Shown: positions 25,184 through 33,711, numbered from the stretch's first letter. The stretch is 64,000 nucleotides of DNA from Autumnicola lenta (GCF_031846515.1 NZ_JAVRHO010000006.1:122787-186786), one strand, 5' to 3'. Notes: generated by a model not told the origin, from the letters alone. Numbers and translations: made by a program.

Positions 25184-26725
25184 TTAAGAATTTATAGAGT
25201 ACAGATGTTTATAATAATCGTCTACTGATTTTTTCCACGTAAACTTTTGCTTTTTGGCATTGCTGCAAATCTTTTTCCATTCTTTTTTATCAGTGAAAAA
25301 CAAATCTACTGTTTCAGAAAAAACCTGTACAAAATTCTGCTTCTTTTCCTCGAGTGTATCTCCGCTAAAACTAAAACCTGTTTTCCTATGAACTACTGTA
25401 TCCTTTAAGCCACCTGTTTCATGGACTAAACAGGGCTGGCCATTCCTCATGGCTAACATCTGGCTAATGCCACAAGGTTCGAAAAGGCTCGGCATCAAAT
25501 AAAGATCTGATTCCTGATAAAGCATATCGATAATGCTTTCTGATTGCGCATTAATGAAAATAAAATTCTTATGCTCATAGCTGGCAGCTCTGAAAATAGA
25601 TTCATATTCTGGTGCGCCGGTCCCTAAGAGAATAAAAACACCGTTGTTCTCATTTAGCTTCTTCATAAGTTTTGGCAGAAGGCCTGGATCCTGATGAAAA
25701 AAATAAAATTTCTGTTCGGTAAGACGGGCGACACTGGTACAAATAAAAGCTGGATTATCTTGTTGAAACCTTGTAAGCTTTTCTCCTGTATGAGCCAGAT
25801 AATGCGCTTTATAATCTTTCTTTTCTTCCTGTAACCACCTGAACAACCTACGGATGCATTGCCTGAAAAGAATTCCTTTTTCAACTTTATTAATATTAGA
25901 ATAATTTGCTCCGTTTAGAATACCAAATAACCGGCCTTCGTTATTAGCCTGCTTCAGTTCTTCTTCAAGTCCTTCACCACCTATAAACTCAGGCGGAGCA
26001 CTGGGTTTAAGAATGTCTTCTTTATAAGATGGGGAAACGGTGTGCACGGCATCGGCAAAACGAATTCCTATAGCCATTAAGTTTATACAGTCCCGGAACC
26101 TGTGATCCTGCAATTCTTCGTAATTAAGTTCCAGGTCTGGAAACCAGTTCTCGACAGAAGAATAGCTTCCGGAAAAAGGACGAATGCCCTGAATAGCAAG
26201 ATTATGTATTGTGTAGACAAAACGGATCTCCTTAAGCGACTGGTAAGCAGGGTGAAACCTTCTAAGAAAAAGAACGAGACTGGAATGCCAGTCATGCAAA
26301 TGCACAACATCCAGTTTACCAAACGCCCCACTTTTTATAGCTTCAGCTACTGCTGTACAAAAAATAATAAACTTAATAGCGTCGGTAAAGAAAGGCTCAG
26401 TTAAATCATTGTGATAGATATGGGCAATGTCACCCGCTTTTATATCGGGATGATGAATTACGTAATGGTGAATATTTTCAAATTCAGTTTTTGGTTGAAC
26501 TTTATATAAATCGGCACTATATGGTTCCCCTCTTAGGTTAAAATTTAACTGACTTATGAAAGTACCCTGTTCGTGCAGGCGTGAATAAGAAGGTGTTATG
26601 ACATGAGCTGTATCCCCCCTCTCAGCAATCTGCCGGGGAACATCACGAACTACATCTCCCATTCCACCCGCTTTACACTTAGCAATAGCATCATTTTCTG
26701 CAGCTACAAATAGAAATTTATTCAT
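25184..26725 (-). CDS. glgA: Glycogen/starch synthase (GT5)
   Basis: 513 residues; adds glucose from ADP-glucose (or UDP-glucose) to alpha-1,4-glucan. The GT5 N-terminal domain has the sugar-nucleotide loop KAGGMGDVVRD (about 18-28; KTGGLGDV in E. coli), VVHLHDWHSSL and YTIHNLAIQG. The GT-B C-terminal half has SVARLTEQKFYFF and the conserved SLFEPCGISQMLAMRNG followed by HETGGLKDTV. It is somewhat longer than E. coli GlgA (477). No other glycogen genes are adjacent. I am sure of the family, less sure of the sugar donor. Confidence 0.88.
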   Translation of the reverse strand: MNKFLFVAAENDAIAKCKAGGMGDVVRDVPRQIAERGDTAHVITPSYSRLHEQGTFISQLNFNLRGEPYSADLYKVQPKTEFENIHHYVIHHPDIKAGDIAHIYHNDLTEPFFTDAIKFIIFCTAVAEAIKSGAFGKLDVVHLHDWHSSLVLFLRRFHPAYQSLKEIRFVYTIHNLAIQGIRPFSGSYSSVENWFPDLELNYEELQDHRFRDCINLMAIGIRFADAVHTVSPSYKEDILKPSAPPEFIGGEGLEEELKQANNEGRLFGILNGANYSNINKVEKGILFRQCIRRLFRWLQEEKKDYKAHYLAHTGEKLTRFQQDNPAFICTSVARLTEQKFYFFHQDPGLLPKLMKKLNENNGVFILLGTGAPEYESIFRAASYEHKNFIFINAQSESIIDMLYQESDLYLMPSLFEPCGISQMLAMRNGQPCLVHETGGLKDTVVHRKTGFSFSGDTLEEKKQNFVQVFSETVDLFFTDKKEWKKICSNAKKQKFTWKKSVDDYYKHLYSINS

Positions 26726-26802
26726 AAAAAGTTATAAGTTGGTTAGAACTATAAGTTAATTATTTATTTACTAAAATTCCGCTAACGAATTGGTAAATAT
26801 CA

Positions 26803-26833
26803 TAAAAAAACCCCTCAATTATTGAGGGGTTTT
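26803..26833 (-). terminator. Terminator after enolase
   Basis: CCCCTCAA (26811-26818) pairs with TTGAGGGG (26822-26829), extended by AA/TT, with a three-base loop. The minus strand continues into seven T. It lies 23 bases after the eno stop. Confidence 0.9.
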
Positions 26834-26855
26834 GAATAATTTATGATCTAAAAAA

Positions 26856-28145
26856 TTATTTTAACTTAAAAGCTTTTTCAGCAGGATAATAAGCCGTATC
26901 CCCAAGCTCTTCTTCTATTCTAATTAGCTGATTGTATTTGGCCATACGGTCGCTACGTGAAGCAGAACCTGTTTTAATCTGTCCTGTATTTAAAGCAACG
27001 GCAAGATCTGCAATGGTATTATCTTCAGTTTCACCTGAACGGTGAGACATTACAGAAGTATAACCTGCATTGTGAGCCATGTTTACTGCCGCAATAGTTT
27101 CGGTTAAAGTCCCAATCTGGTTTACTTTAATAAGAATGGAATTAGCGATTTTTTCATCGATTCCACGTGAAAGCCTTTCAACATTGGTTACGAATAAATC
27201 GTCTCCTACAAGTTGTACTTTGTCTCCAATTTTTTCGGTTAAAGCTTTCCAGCCCTCCCAGTCGTTCTCATCCATTCCATCTTCAATAGAAATGATTGGA
27301 TATTTTGAAGATAGTTCAGCTAGATAGTCTGCCTGTTCCTGGCTGCTTCTTATTTTTCCTGAATCTCCTTCAAATTTCTTATAATCATATTTTCCGTTCT
27401 CATAGAATTCAGCAGCAGCACAATCCAGAGCGATCATAACGTCGTCTCCGCCTTTATAACCTGCATTTTCTATAGCTTTAAGGATAGTATCCAAAGCATC
27501 TTCAGTTCCGTCTAAAGTTGGTGCAAAACCACCTTCGTCCCCAACAGCAGTACTTAAACCACGGTCATGTAATACTTTCTTCAGATTATGAAAAATTTCC
27601 GTACCCATTTTTAAAGCATGAGAGAAATCTTTAGCCTTTACCGGCATTACCATAAATTCCTGAAAAGCAATTGGAGCATCACTATGTGAACCACCGTTGA
27701 TAATGTTCATCATAGGTACAGGAAGCGTGTTTGCGCTCACCCCACCAACATAACGATATAACGGAAGACCCAGCTCGTTCGCTGCGGCCTTGGCCACGGC
27801 AAGAGAAACACCAAGAATGGCATTCGCTCCCAGCTGTGATTTATTTGGCGTACCGTCTAAATCGATCATTGCCTGGTCGATCTGATTTTGTTGAAAAACC
27901 GAATAGCCCAATAATTTTTCTGAAATAGTCTTATTTACATTTTCTACTGCCTTGGTCACGCCCTTTCCCATAAAGTCACTCCCACCATCACGAAGCTCTA
28001 CAGCCTCATGTTCACCTGTTGAAGCACCTGAAGGTACGGCAGCCCTTCCTAAAATTCCATTTTCTGTAATTACATCCACCTCTACCGTAGGATTTCCCCT
28101 AGAGTCAAAAATCTGACGTGCATGAATATCTACTATAACACTCAT
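26856..28145 (-). CDS. eno: Enolase
   Basis: 429 residues; converts 2-phosphoglycerate to phosphoenolpyruvate in glycolysis. The start MSVIVDIHARQIFDSRGNPT is canonical. Visible motifs are AVPSGASTGEHEAVELRDGG (loop 1), the catalytic Glu region GDEGGFAPTL, SIEDGMDENDWEGW (metal ligands), VGDDLFVTN, ILIKVNQIGTLTE (catalytic Lys) and VMSHRSGETEDNTIADLAVA. It ends in a strong terminator. Confidence 0.98.
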   Translation of the reverse strand: MSVIVDIHARQIFDSRGNPTVEVDVITENGILGRAAVPSGASTGEHEAVELRDGGSDFMGKGVTKAVENVNKTISEKLLGYSVFQQNQIDQAMIDLDGTPNKSQLGANAILGVSLAVAKAAANELGLPLYRYVGGVSANTLPVPMMNIINGGSHSDAPIAFQEFMVMPVKAKDFSHALKMGTEIFHNLKKVLHDRGLSTAVGDEGGFAPTLDGTEDALDTILKAIENAGYKGGDDVMIALDCAAAEFYENGKYDYKKFEGDSGKIRSSQEQADYLAELSSKYPIISIEDGMDENDWEGWKALTEKIGDKVQLVGDDLFVTNVERLSRGIDEKIANSILIKVNQIGTLTETIAAVNMAHNAGYTSVMSHRSGETEDNTIADLAVALNTGQIKTGSASRSDRMAKYNQLIRIEEELGDTAYYPAEKAFKLK

Positions 28146-28931
28146 AGTCTGTTTAATTAGTTAATTGATTAATGCGCAATATACAAAGAAGCCCCTAAAA
28201 TTGCGAGGAATAAGCTTAGTTTTAAGGCTTTTATAAGATAAAATTCACTCAATCGTTTTCTGAAATTGCCCAAAAAAGATTTTAGGAAAAAAACGGTTAA
28301 TTTTAAATTTCTGAAGTTGATTTTTTAATTAAGTAGCTGCCGAATTTGAAATTTTCATTTTTTTCCAAAGACCTAAAACCTTCCAGGAGTGTAGAGTTTA
28401 GATGCACTACGTTTTAATAGTCACGGGTGCCCTTTTTTCTTTTTTCAGATTTAAAAGGTTTAAAAAACCTTGCAGTATTTTTCAATTTTTTTTGATAGCC
28501 GAGTTCTTAAGGTCAATAATTGCAAAAAAGCAAGGTCCCCATTATTCCGGTGAAAAGTGATAAAACCTTTAAATTGAAGCAAACAGATCCGCCTGAAAAA
28601 ATTCAGAAATTATATGACAAACTGAAGTTTTTGAGAGTACAGCTTCATATTTTTGGTGTAAGACAAAGCTGAAAAGCAATCTGGAGAACGAAAAACTCGA
28701 AATCGAGCCTAAATCACTAATAATCAAGCGATCAATGATTGTTTTTTCTTCTGAAAGTGATTTTTGGATGTGTTTTTACTTACCTGAAACTGAAAATCGC
28801 CATTTTTAGCTCTACGGTTCTTACAAAAGTAAAATAAGAAATAAGTGATAGGCTGAAAATGGCAATTATCGACCTTATTTCTTTCTGAAGGATCAAGTTT
28901 AAGACATCCATTCTTTCCCCAGATAATTAGC
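28146..28931. other. Long gap between eno and carA without a convincing gene
   Basis: About 790 bases. It should hold the eno promoter, although no good TAnnTTTG was found near 28180. A 50-codon frame at 28520-28672 from a TTG reads like protein at its start but matches nothing I know. Two copies of the AATTGCCATTTT motif lie at about 28790-28809 and 28856-28874. An open frame on the minus strand at 28724-28933 merely spans these motifs. Confidence 0.6.
28520..28672 (+). other. Possible short coding remnant
   Basis: Fifty codons from TTG 28520 (or 40 from GTG 28550). The translation contains KTFKLKQTDPPEKIQKLYDK, which is hydrophilic and protein-like, but it has no promoter, no known relatives and a stop soon after. 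It could be a leftover of a decayed gene or chance. Confidence 0.2.
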
Positions 28932-28971
28932 AAAAAAGCAGAAGCCCGAAAACATCAATTTTCGGGCTTCT
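28932..28971 (-). terminator. Terminator after carA
   Basis: A 13-bp perfect stem (28940-28952 with 28959-28971, AGAAGCCCGAAAA/TTTTCGGGCTTCT) with a six-base loop. It is followed on the minus strand by GCTTTTTT. It lies 24 bases after the carA stop. Confidence 0.92.
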
Positions 28972-28994
28972 ATATATAGTGTAAAAAAGATTAA

Positions 28995-30107
28995 TTAAAC
29001 ATTTACCGGCTGCAGACGATCCAGAAATTCATCAAAAAGGTAGTGGGCATCATTTGGACCCGGACTTGCCTCCGGATGATATTGTACGGAGAAGCAATTC
29101 TTGTTTTTCATCTTTAATCCGGCTACCGTGTGATCATTTAGATGCGTATGGGTAACTTCCACATCATGATGACTTTCTGCTTCTTCTTTATTCACAGAGA
29201 ATCCGTGGTTTTGAGACGTCATTTCCCCTTTTCCGGTCTGCAGGTTTAAAATTGGATGATTTATACCCCTGTGCCCGTGATGCATTTTATAAGTACTTAT
29301 TCCGTTTGCAAGGGCAATAATCTGGTGACCAAGACAAATTCCCATTAAAGGTCTATCCTCTTCCATAATGTCTTTTGCCACTTGAATTGCGTTTTCGAGT
29401 GGCGCAGGATCACCAGGACCATTTGACAGTAAATAACCATCTGGCTCCCACTCCTTCATTGCGCTATAGCTGGTATCATAAGGGAAGACCTTGCAATAGA
29501 CGTCGCGATTAGCCAGGTGCTTTAGAATACTTCTTTTTACTCCCACATCCAAAACCGCTACTTTATGTTTAGCATCTTTATTTCCGAAGAAATACGGCTC
29601 TTTAGTGGACACTTTTGATGCCAGCTCTAAACCATTCATATCAGGAACATCGGCAAGTTGCTTTTTAAGTCCTTCTATATTATCAACATCGGAAGAAATA
29701 ATAGCATTCATTGCACCATTTTTCCGGATGTACGTAACGAGAGCACGGGTATCCACATCTGAAATCGCAAAAAGATCACTTTTCTTCAGAAAAGCCTGAA
29801 GGGACATATCTGCTGCCGGTCTTGAATGAAAGTAGCTGAAGTTTTTACAAATAAGTCCCGAAATTTGGGCTGTATCGGCTTCTTCTTCATTTTCATTAGT
29901 GCCATAATTCCCGATATGGGCATTTGTGGTCACCATAATTTGTCCGAAATAAGAAGGATCTGTAAATATTTCCTGATAACCAGTCATTCCTGTATTAAAA
30001 CAGACTTCACCAAAGGCAGTACCTCCTTTGTCTCCAACAAGTTTGCCATGAAAAATTGTACCATCTGCAAGTAATACAATTGCTTTTTTCTTAGTTTGAT
30101 ATTTCAT
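28995..30107 (-). CDS. carA: Carbamoyl-phosphate synthase small subunit
   Basis: 370 residues. The glutaminase subunit delivers ammonia to CarB for arginine and pyrimidine synthesis. The N-terminal CPSase domain has GEVCFNTGMTGYQEIFTDPS (about 32-51). The class I amidotransferase domain has the nucleophile Cys in GICLGHQIIALANG and the His/Glu pair in QYHPEASPGP. carB is not adjacent. A terminator from the ribosomal operon lies just upstream, so carA has its own promoter. Confidence 0.97.
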   Translation of the reverse strand: MKYQTKKKAIVLLADGTIFHGKLVGDKGGTAFGEVCFNTGMTGYQEIFTDPSYFGQIMVTTNAHIGNYGTNENEEEADTAQISGLICKNFSYFHSRPAADMSLQAFLKKSDLFAISDVDTRALVTYIRKNGAMNAIISSDVDNIEGLKKQLADVPDMNGLELASKVSTKEPYFFGNKDAKHKVAVLDVGVKRSILKHLANRDVYCKVFPYDTSYSAMKEWEPDGYLLSNGPGDPAPLENAIQVAKDIMEEDRPLMGICLGHQIIALANGISTYKMHHGHRGINHPILNLQTGKGEMTSQNHGFSVNKEEAESHHDVEVTHTHLNDHTVAGLKMKNKNCFSVQYHPEASPGPNDAHYLFDEFLDRLQPVNV

Positions 30108-30163
30108 AGGTAAAAAAAACTTCAGTTAATTTCGCTTATTACTTATTATTTAATTAATGTATA

Positions 30164-30203
30164 TAAAAAAAAGGATAAACTCACAGAGCTTATCCTTTTT
30201 TCT
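30164..30203 (-). terminator. Terminator of the alpha ribosomal operon
   Basis: AAAAAGGATAA (30168-30178) pairs with TTATCCTTTTT (30190-30200), loop of about 11 bases, with a run of T on the minus strand. It lies 24 bases after the rplQ stop and ends the ribosomal superoperon. Confidence 0.88.
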
Positions 30204-30226
30204 AATTTCTGATTTAAAAGAATCAT

Positions 30227-30730
30227 CTATTCTTCTTTTTTATCTTCCTTATTTTCTGAAGTTTCTTCAGATTTAGTTTCTGCTTGTGGAGCCGGTGCAT
30301 CTGTAGTAGATTTCTTCTTACCTGCTCTACGAGTAGATTTTTTCTTCTCTGGTTTCTCAAGATTATACGTTTCGTTATAATCTACCAGTTCGATCATTGC
30401 CATGTCAGCATTATCTCCCAATCTGTTACCTAATTTAATAACCCTTGTGTATCCACCCGGACGATCTCCAACTTTAGGAGCAACTTCACGAAACAATTCA
30501 CTTACTGAATCCTTATCACGAAGTTTACTAAAAACCAATCTTCTGTTATGTGTGGTATCTTCTTTAGACTTGGTTACTAAAGGTTCAACAAAAACTCTAA
30601 GAGCTTTGGCTTTGGCAACAGTGGTATTAATGCGTTTGTGCTCAATTAGGGAACATGCCATATTCGCCAACATAGACTTGCGGTGTGCAGTTTTACGCCC
30701 TAAATGATTTATTTTCTTTCCGTGTCTCAT
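30227..30730 (-). CDS. rplQ: 50S ribosomal protein L17
   Basis: 167 residues. The first about 120 are canonical L17 (MRHGKKINHLGRKTAHRKSM, RVFVEPLVTKSKED, DRPGGYTRVIKLGNRLGDNA). A Lys/Glu-rich tail of about 45 residues (ending ENKEDKKEE) is a lineage extension with no clear role. It is the last gene of the alpha operon, 40 bases after rpoA. Confidence 0.97.
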   Translation of the reverse strand: MRHGKKINHLGRKTAHRKSMLANMACSLIEHKRINTTVAKAKALRVFVEPLVTKSKEDTTHNRRLVFSKLRDKDSVSELFREVAPKVGDRPGGYTRVIKLGNRLGDNADMAMIELVDYNETYNLEKPEKKKSTRRAGKKKSTTDAPAPQAETKSEETSENKEDKKEE

Positions 30731-30770
30731 TACTATTCTCTTTTAGATCTAGAATTCATTAAAGAATGAA

Positions 30771-31763
30771 CTAGTCTTTATCTAATTTATATTTTGATAG
30801 GTCCATACCAAAGTTTAAACCTTTATTATTAACAAGCTCTTCAAGTTCTGTCAAAGACTTCTTACCGAAGTTTCTGAATTTCATAAGATCGTTCTTGTTA
30901 TAAGATACAAGGTCACCAAGGGTATCAACTTCAGCCGCTTTTAAACAATTTAATGCTCTTACTGAAAGATCCATATCTACCAATTTGGTTTTCAATAATT
31001 GTCTCATGTGAAGAGATTCTTCGTCATAAGTTTCAGTTTGAGCAATTTCATCAGCTTCAAGAGTGATGCGCTCGTCAGAGAACAACATGAAGTGGTGAAT
31101 TAAAGTCTTGGCAGCCTCTGTTAAAGCATCTTTAGGATGAATAGAACCATCACTGATGATTTCAAAAACTAGTTTTTCGTAGTCAGTTTTCTGTTCTACA
31201 CGATAGTTTTCGATACTATACTTTACATTCTTTATTGGTGTATAAATAGAGTCTGTAAAAATAGTTCCTAAAGGCGCATTGGACTTTTTATTTTCTTCAG
31301 CCGGAACATAACCTCTACCTTTTTCAATAGTGATTTCCATATTCACGTTCACCTTTTTATCAAGATGACACACTACAAGATCTGGGTTTAACACCTGAAA
31401 TCCTGAAATGAATTTCTGAAAATGACCTGCAGTAAGTTGATCTTCTCCGGAAACAGAAATTGTAACGGCTTCGTTATCTATTTCATCAATTTGCCTCTTG
31501 AACCTAACCTGCTTCAGGTTTAGGATAATTTCTGTTACATCTTCAACCACTCCCGGGATAGTAGAAAATTCGTGCTCTACTCCTTCAATTCTAACTGAAG
31601 TAATCGCGAATCCTTCTAATGAAGATAACAGCACTCTTCTTAAAGCGTTACCAACGGTCAATCCATATCCTGGTTCCAAAGGGCGAAACTCAAATTTCCC
31701 TTCGAAATCGGTGGAATCAATCATTATAACTTTATCGGGCTTCTGAAAATTTAGTATTGCCAT
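30771..31763 (-). CDS. rpoA: RNA polymerase alpha subunit
   Basis: 330 residues. The N-terminal dimerisation domain (about 1-235) includes TVGNALRRVLLSSLEGFAIT and GRGYVPAEEN. The C-terminal domain (about 250-330) has LDMDLSVRALNCLKAAEVDT and LMKFRNFGKKSLTELEELV, the UP-element and activator-binding helices. It sits between rpsD and rplQ as in most bacteria. Confidence 0.98.
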   Translation of the reverse strand: MAILNFQKPDKVIMIDSTDFEGKFEFRPLEPGYGLTVGNALRRVLLSSLEGFAITSVRIEGVEHEFSTIPGVVEDVTEIILNLKQVRFKRQIDEIDNEAVTISVSGEDQLTAGHFQKFISGFQVLNPDLVVCHLDKKVNVNMEITIEKGRGYVPAEENKKSNAPLGTIFTDSIYTPIKNVKYSIENYRVEQKTDYEKLVFEIISDGSIHPKDALTEAAKTLIHHFMLFSDERITLEADEIAQTETYDEESLHMRQLLKTKLVDMDLSVRALNCLKAAEVDTLGDLVSYNKNDLMKFRNFGKKSLTELEELVNNKGLNFGMDLSKYKLDKD

Positions 31764-31783
31764 ATTACGACTTCTGTGAATTA

Positions 31784-32389
31784 TTACTTCGAATATAATT
31801 CGACGATGAATTGTTCATTTATATTTTCCGGAATCTGAACCCTTCCAGGTACAGAAACGAAAGTTCCTTCTTTTGTCTCATTATTCCAGGTAATCCATTC
31901 GTATACACTGCTAGAATTAGCAAGTGAATCCTGAATTGCCTGTAAAGATTTAGACTTCTCCCTTACTCCTACAACATCTCCTGCTTTTAACTGATAAGAA
32001 GGAATATTTACTTGTTCCCCATTTACGGTTATATGCCTGTGGGAAACTAATTGTCTGGCTCCTCTTCTTGATGGAGAGACACCCATTCTATATACCACGT
32101 TATCTAAACGTGATTCACATAATTGTAAAAGCACCTCACCGGTAATTCCAGTTGATCTTGTTGCTTTTTCAAACATGTTTCTAAATTGACGCTCAAGAAT
32201 ACCATAAGTATATTTCGCTTTTTGTTTTTCCATTAACTGGATAGCGTACTCAGATTTCTTTCCACGACGACGGTTGTTCCCGTGCTGTCCAGGAGGATAG
32301 TTTCTTTTTTCAAAAGATTTATCGTCTCCGAAAATAGCTTCACCGAATTTACGGGCTATTTTTGTCTTTGGACCAGTATATCTTGCCAT
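31784..32389 (-). CDS. rpsD: 30S ribosomal protein S4
   Basis: 201 residues; primary 16S rRNA binder and, in many bacteria, a translational repressor of its operon. The N-terminus MARYTGPKTKIARKFGEAIF lacks the cysteines of the zinc-binding S4 form. The S4 RNA-binding domain is at about 92-155 (SRLDNVVYRMGVSPSRRGAR, QLVSHRHITVNG). A nested stem-loop fills the 89-base gap before the gene (32406-32460). Confidence 0.98.
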   Translation of the reverse strand: MARYTGPKTKIARKFGEAIFGDDKSFEKRNYPPGQHGNNRRRGKKSEYAIQLMEKQKAKYTYGILERQFRNMFEKATRSTGITGEVLLQLCESRLDNVVYRMGVSPSRRGARQLVSHRHITVNGEQVNIPSYQLKAGDVVGVREKSKSLQAIQDSLANSSSVYEWITWNNETKEGTFVSVPGRVQIPENINEQFIVELYSK

Positions 32390-32405
32390 TAAATTTTAAT
32401 TTATT

Positions 32406-32460
32406 AGAAAGGGATTATGAATTAAGGTCACTGTCCTTCGATAATCGCAATATCCTTTCT
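32406..32460 (-). ncRNA. Structured leader before rpsD (probable S4 autoregulatory element)
   Basis: In the 89-base gap between rpsK and rpsD three stems nest perfectly: 32406-32412 with 32454-32460 (AGAAAGG/CCTTTCT), 32413-32418 with 32441-32446 (GATTAT/ATAATC), and 32424-32427 with 32435-32438 (AAGG/CCTT) closing a seven-base loop. A seven-base bulge sits on one side only. Gaps elsewhere in this operon are mostly under 20 bases. The place directly before the gene of a known autoregulator suggests an S4-binding leader (inference). Computational S4 leaders have, as I recall, been proposed in Bacteroidota. Confidence 0.6.
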
Positions 32461-32478
32461 TATTATTATACTTATTAA

Positions 32479-32874
32479 TTAAACTCTACGTCTTTTAGGA
32501 GGACGACATCCATTGTGCGGAAGTGGTGTAACGTCAATAATCTCAGTCACTTCAATACCACTGTTGTGAAGGGAACGAATAGCAGATTCTCTACCATTAC
32601 CAGGTCCTTTCACGTATACTTTTACTTTACGCAAACCAGCTTCGTGAGCTACTTTAGATGCATCTTCCGCTGCTAACTGAGCCGCGTAAGGAGTGTTCTT
32701 TTTGGAACCTCTAAAGCCCATTTTTCCAGCTGAAGACCAGGACACAACATCACCTTTTTTATTTGTCAAAGAAATAATGATGTTATTAAAAGAAGCAGTA
32801 ACATGTGCCTCTCCATTAGCCTCAACGATAACTTTGCGTTTCTTCTGAACAGCCTTTTTTGTTGCCTTTGCCAT
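32479..32874 (-). CDS. rpsK: 30S ribosomal protein S11
   Basis: 131 residues with the platform-protein core AHVTASFNNIIISLTNKKGD, VSWSSAGKMGFRGSKKNTPY, KGPGNGRESAIR and the C-terminal DVTPLPHNGCRPPKRRRV. The N-terminal 15 residues are Lys-rich. It lies eight bases after rpsM. Confidence 0.98.
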   Translation of the reverse strand: MAKATKKAVQKKRKVIVEANGEAHVTASFNNIIISLTNKKGDVVSWSSAGKMGFRGSKKNTPYAAQLAAEDASKVAHEAGLRKVKVYVKGPGNGRESAIRSLHNSGIEVTEIIDVTPLPHNGCRPPKRRRV

Positions 32875-32882
32875 ATTACTTA

Positions 32883-33257
32883 CTATTTAGTCGCTTTTTT
32901 CTTGTTAGCAACTGTTTTTCTTCTACCTTTTCTGGTTCTTGAGTTGTTTTTGGTTCTTTGACCTCTTAAAGGTAAACCAGATCTATGTCTGATACCTCTA
33001 TAACTTCCAATATCCATCAGACGTTTGATACTCAATTGAACCTCAGTACGTAACTCTCCTTCGATTTGATAATTACCTACAGCTTCACGAATACGACCAA
33101 TCTCATCATCATCCCAGTCGGAAACTTTTTTACTCTCATCTACTTTGGCCTCTTCCAGGATGCTTTGAGCCCTGCTTTTGCCAATTCCGAAGATATAGGT
33201 CAATGCTATAACTCCTCGCTTTTGTTTAGGTATATCAACCCCTGCAATTCTTGCCAT
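32883..33257 (-). CDS. rpsM: 30S ribosomal protein S13
   Basis: 124 residues; head protein contacting the P-site tRNA and L5. It shows MARIAGVDIPKQKRGVIALT, TYIFGIGKSRAQSIL, GSYRGIRHRSGLPLRGQRTK and a basic tail (GRRKTVANKKKATK). It follows rpmJ by two bases. Confidence 0.98.
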   Translation of the reverse strand: MARIAGVDIPKQKRGVIALTYIFGIGKSRAQSILEEAKVDESKKVSDWDDDEIGRIREAVGNYQIEGELRTEVQLSIKRLMDIGSYRGIRHRSGLPLRGQRTKNNSRTRKGRRKTVANKKKATK

Positions 33258-33259
33258 AA

Positions 33260-33376
33260 TTAGCCTTGTCTTTGTTTAAATCTAGGATTCTTTTTGTTAA
33301 TTACGTAAAGCCTGCCTTTTCTGCGAACTATTTTACAGTCGGCGCTTCTCTTTTTTATTGATGCTCTAACTTTCAT
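33260..33376 (-). CDS. rpmJ: 50S ribosomal protein L36 (zinc-free form)
   Basis: 38 residues: MKVRASIKKRSADCKIVRRK, then GRLYVINKKNPRFKQRQG. Length and both ends are canonical. Of the C-x2-C ... C ... H zinc ligands only one Cys remains; the others are Ser, Asn and Phe, so this is the C-minus type. It is the first gene of the alpha-operon transcript, with a promoter and leader hairpin upstream. Confidence 0.96.
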   Translation of the reverse strand: MKVRASIKKRSADCKIVRRKGRLYVINKKNPRFKQRQG

Positions 33377-33399
33377 CTCTTCAGTTTTTTATGTTTACC

Positions 33400-33424
33400 G
33401 GATGTAAAACTGAAATTTACATCC
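33400..33424 (-). promoter_or_regulatory. Leader hairpin before rpmJ
   Basis: A 9-bp perfect stem, GGATGTAAA (33400-33408) with TTTACATCC (33416-33424), loop of seven bases. It lies between the rpmJ promoter -7 box and the rpmJ ATG, so it is in the 5' untranslated RNA. No T run follows, so it is not a terminator. It may be a regulatory or stabilising element. Confidence 0.55.
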
Positions 33425-33456
33425 AATATTATTGCTACATAATTTTTTTCAGGTTG

Positions 33457-33488
33457 CAAAAGTACTGAAAAAAAATTTAATAGCTCAA
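33457..33488 (-). promoter_or_regulatory. Promoter of the rpmJ-rplQ (alpha) operon
   Basis: Minus strand: TTG (33488-33486), 21 bases, TACTTTTG (33464-33457), an exact match to TAnnTTTG. It starts directly after the infA stop and gives a leader of about 75 bases before rpmJ. Confidence 0.6.
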
Positions 33489-33495
33489 TTCTAAA

Positions 33496-33711
33496 TTAGT
33501 ATCTGTATGTAATTCGCGCCTTAGTTAAATCGTAAGGGCTCATTTCAAGTTTCACTTTATCCCCGGGCAACAATTTAATGTAGTGCATACGCATCTTACC
33601 AGAGATATGTGCAGTCACGACGTGACCATTTTCTAATTCAACACGAAACATCGCATTGGATAATGCCTCGATAATCGTTCCGTCCTGTTCAATTGCTGGT
33701 TGTTTTGCCAT
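33496..33711 (-). CDS. infA: Translation initiation factor IF-1
   Basis: 71 residues forming one OB fold: IEQDGTIIEALSNAMFRVEL, ENGHVVTAHISGKMRMHYIK, LLPGDKVKLEMSPYDLTKAR. It occupies the 30S A site during initiation. It lies three bases after secY and is the last gene before the alpha-operon promoter. Confidence 0.98.
   Translation of the reverse strand: MAKQPAIEQDGTIIEALSNAMFRVELENGHVVTAHISGKMRMHYIKLLPGDKVKLEMSPYDLTKARITYRY

Noticed and set aside
28724..28933. Open frame of 69 codons on the minus strand before eno
   Set aside because: It spans the intergenic palindromic motifs and the edge of the carA terminator; the residues do not look like a protein.
30731..30770. Weak inverted repeat TTCATT/AATGAA between rpoA and rplQ
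   Set aside because: Short, A+T-rich and without a T run; probably chance.
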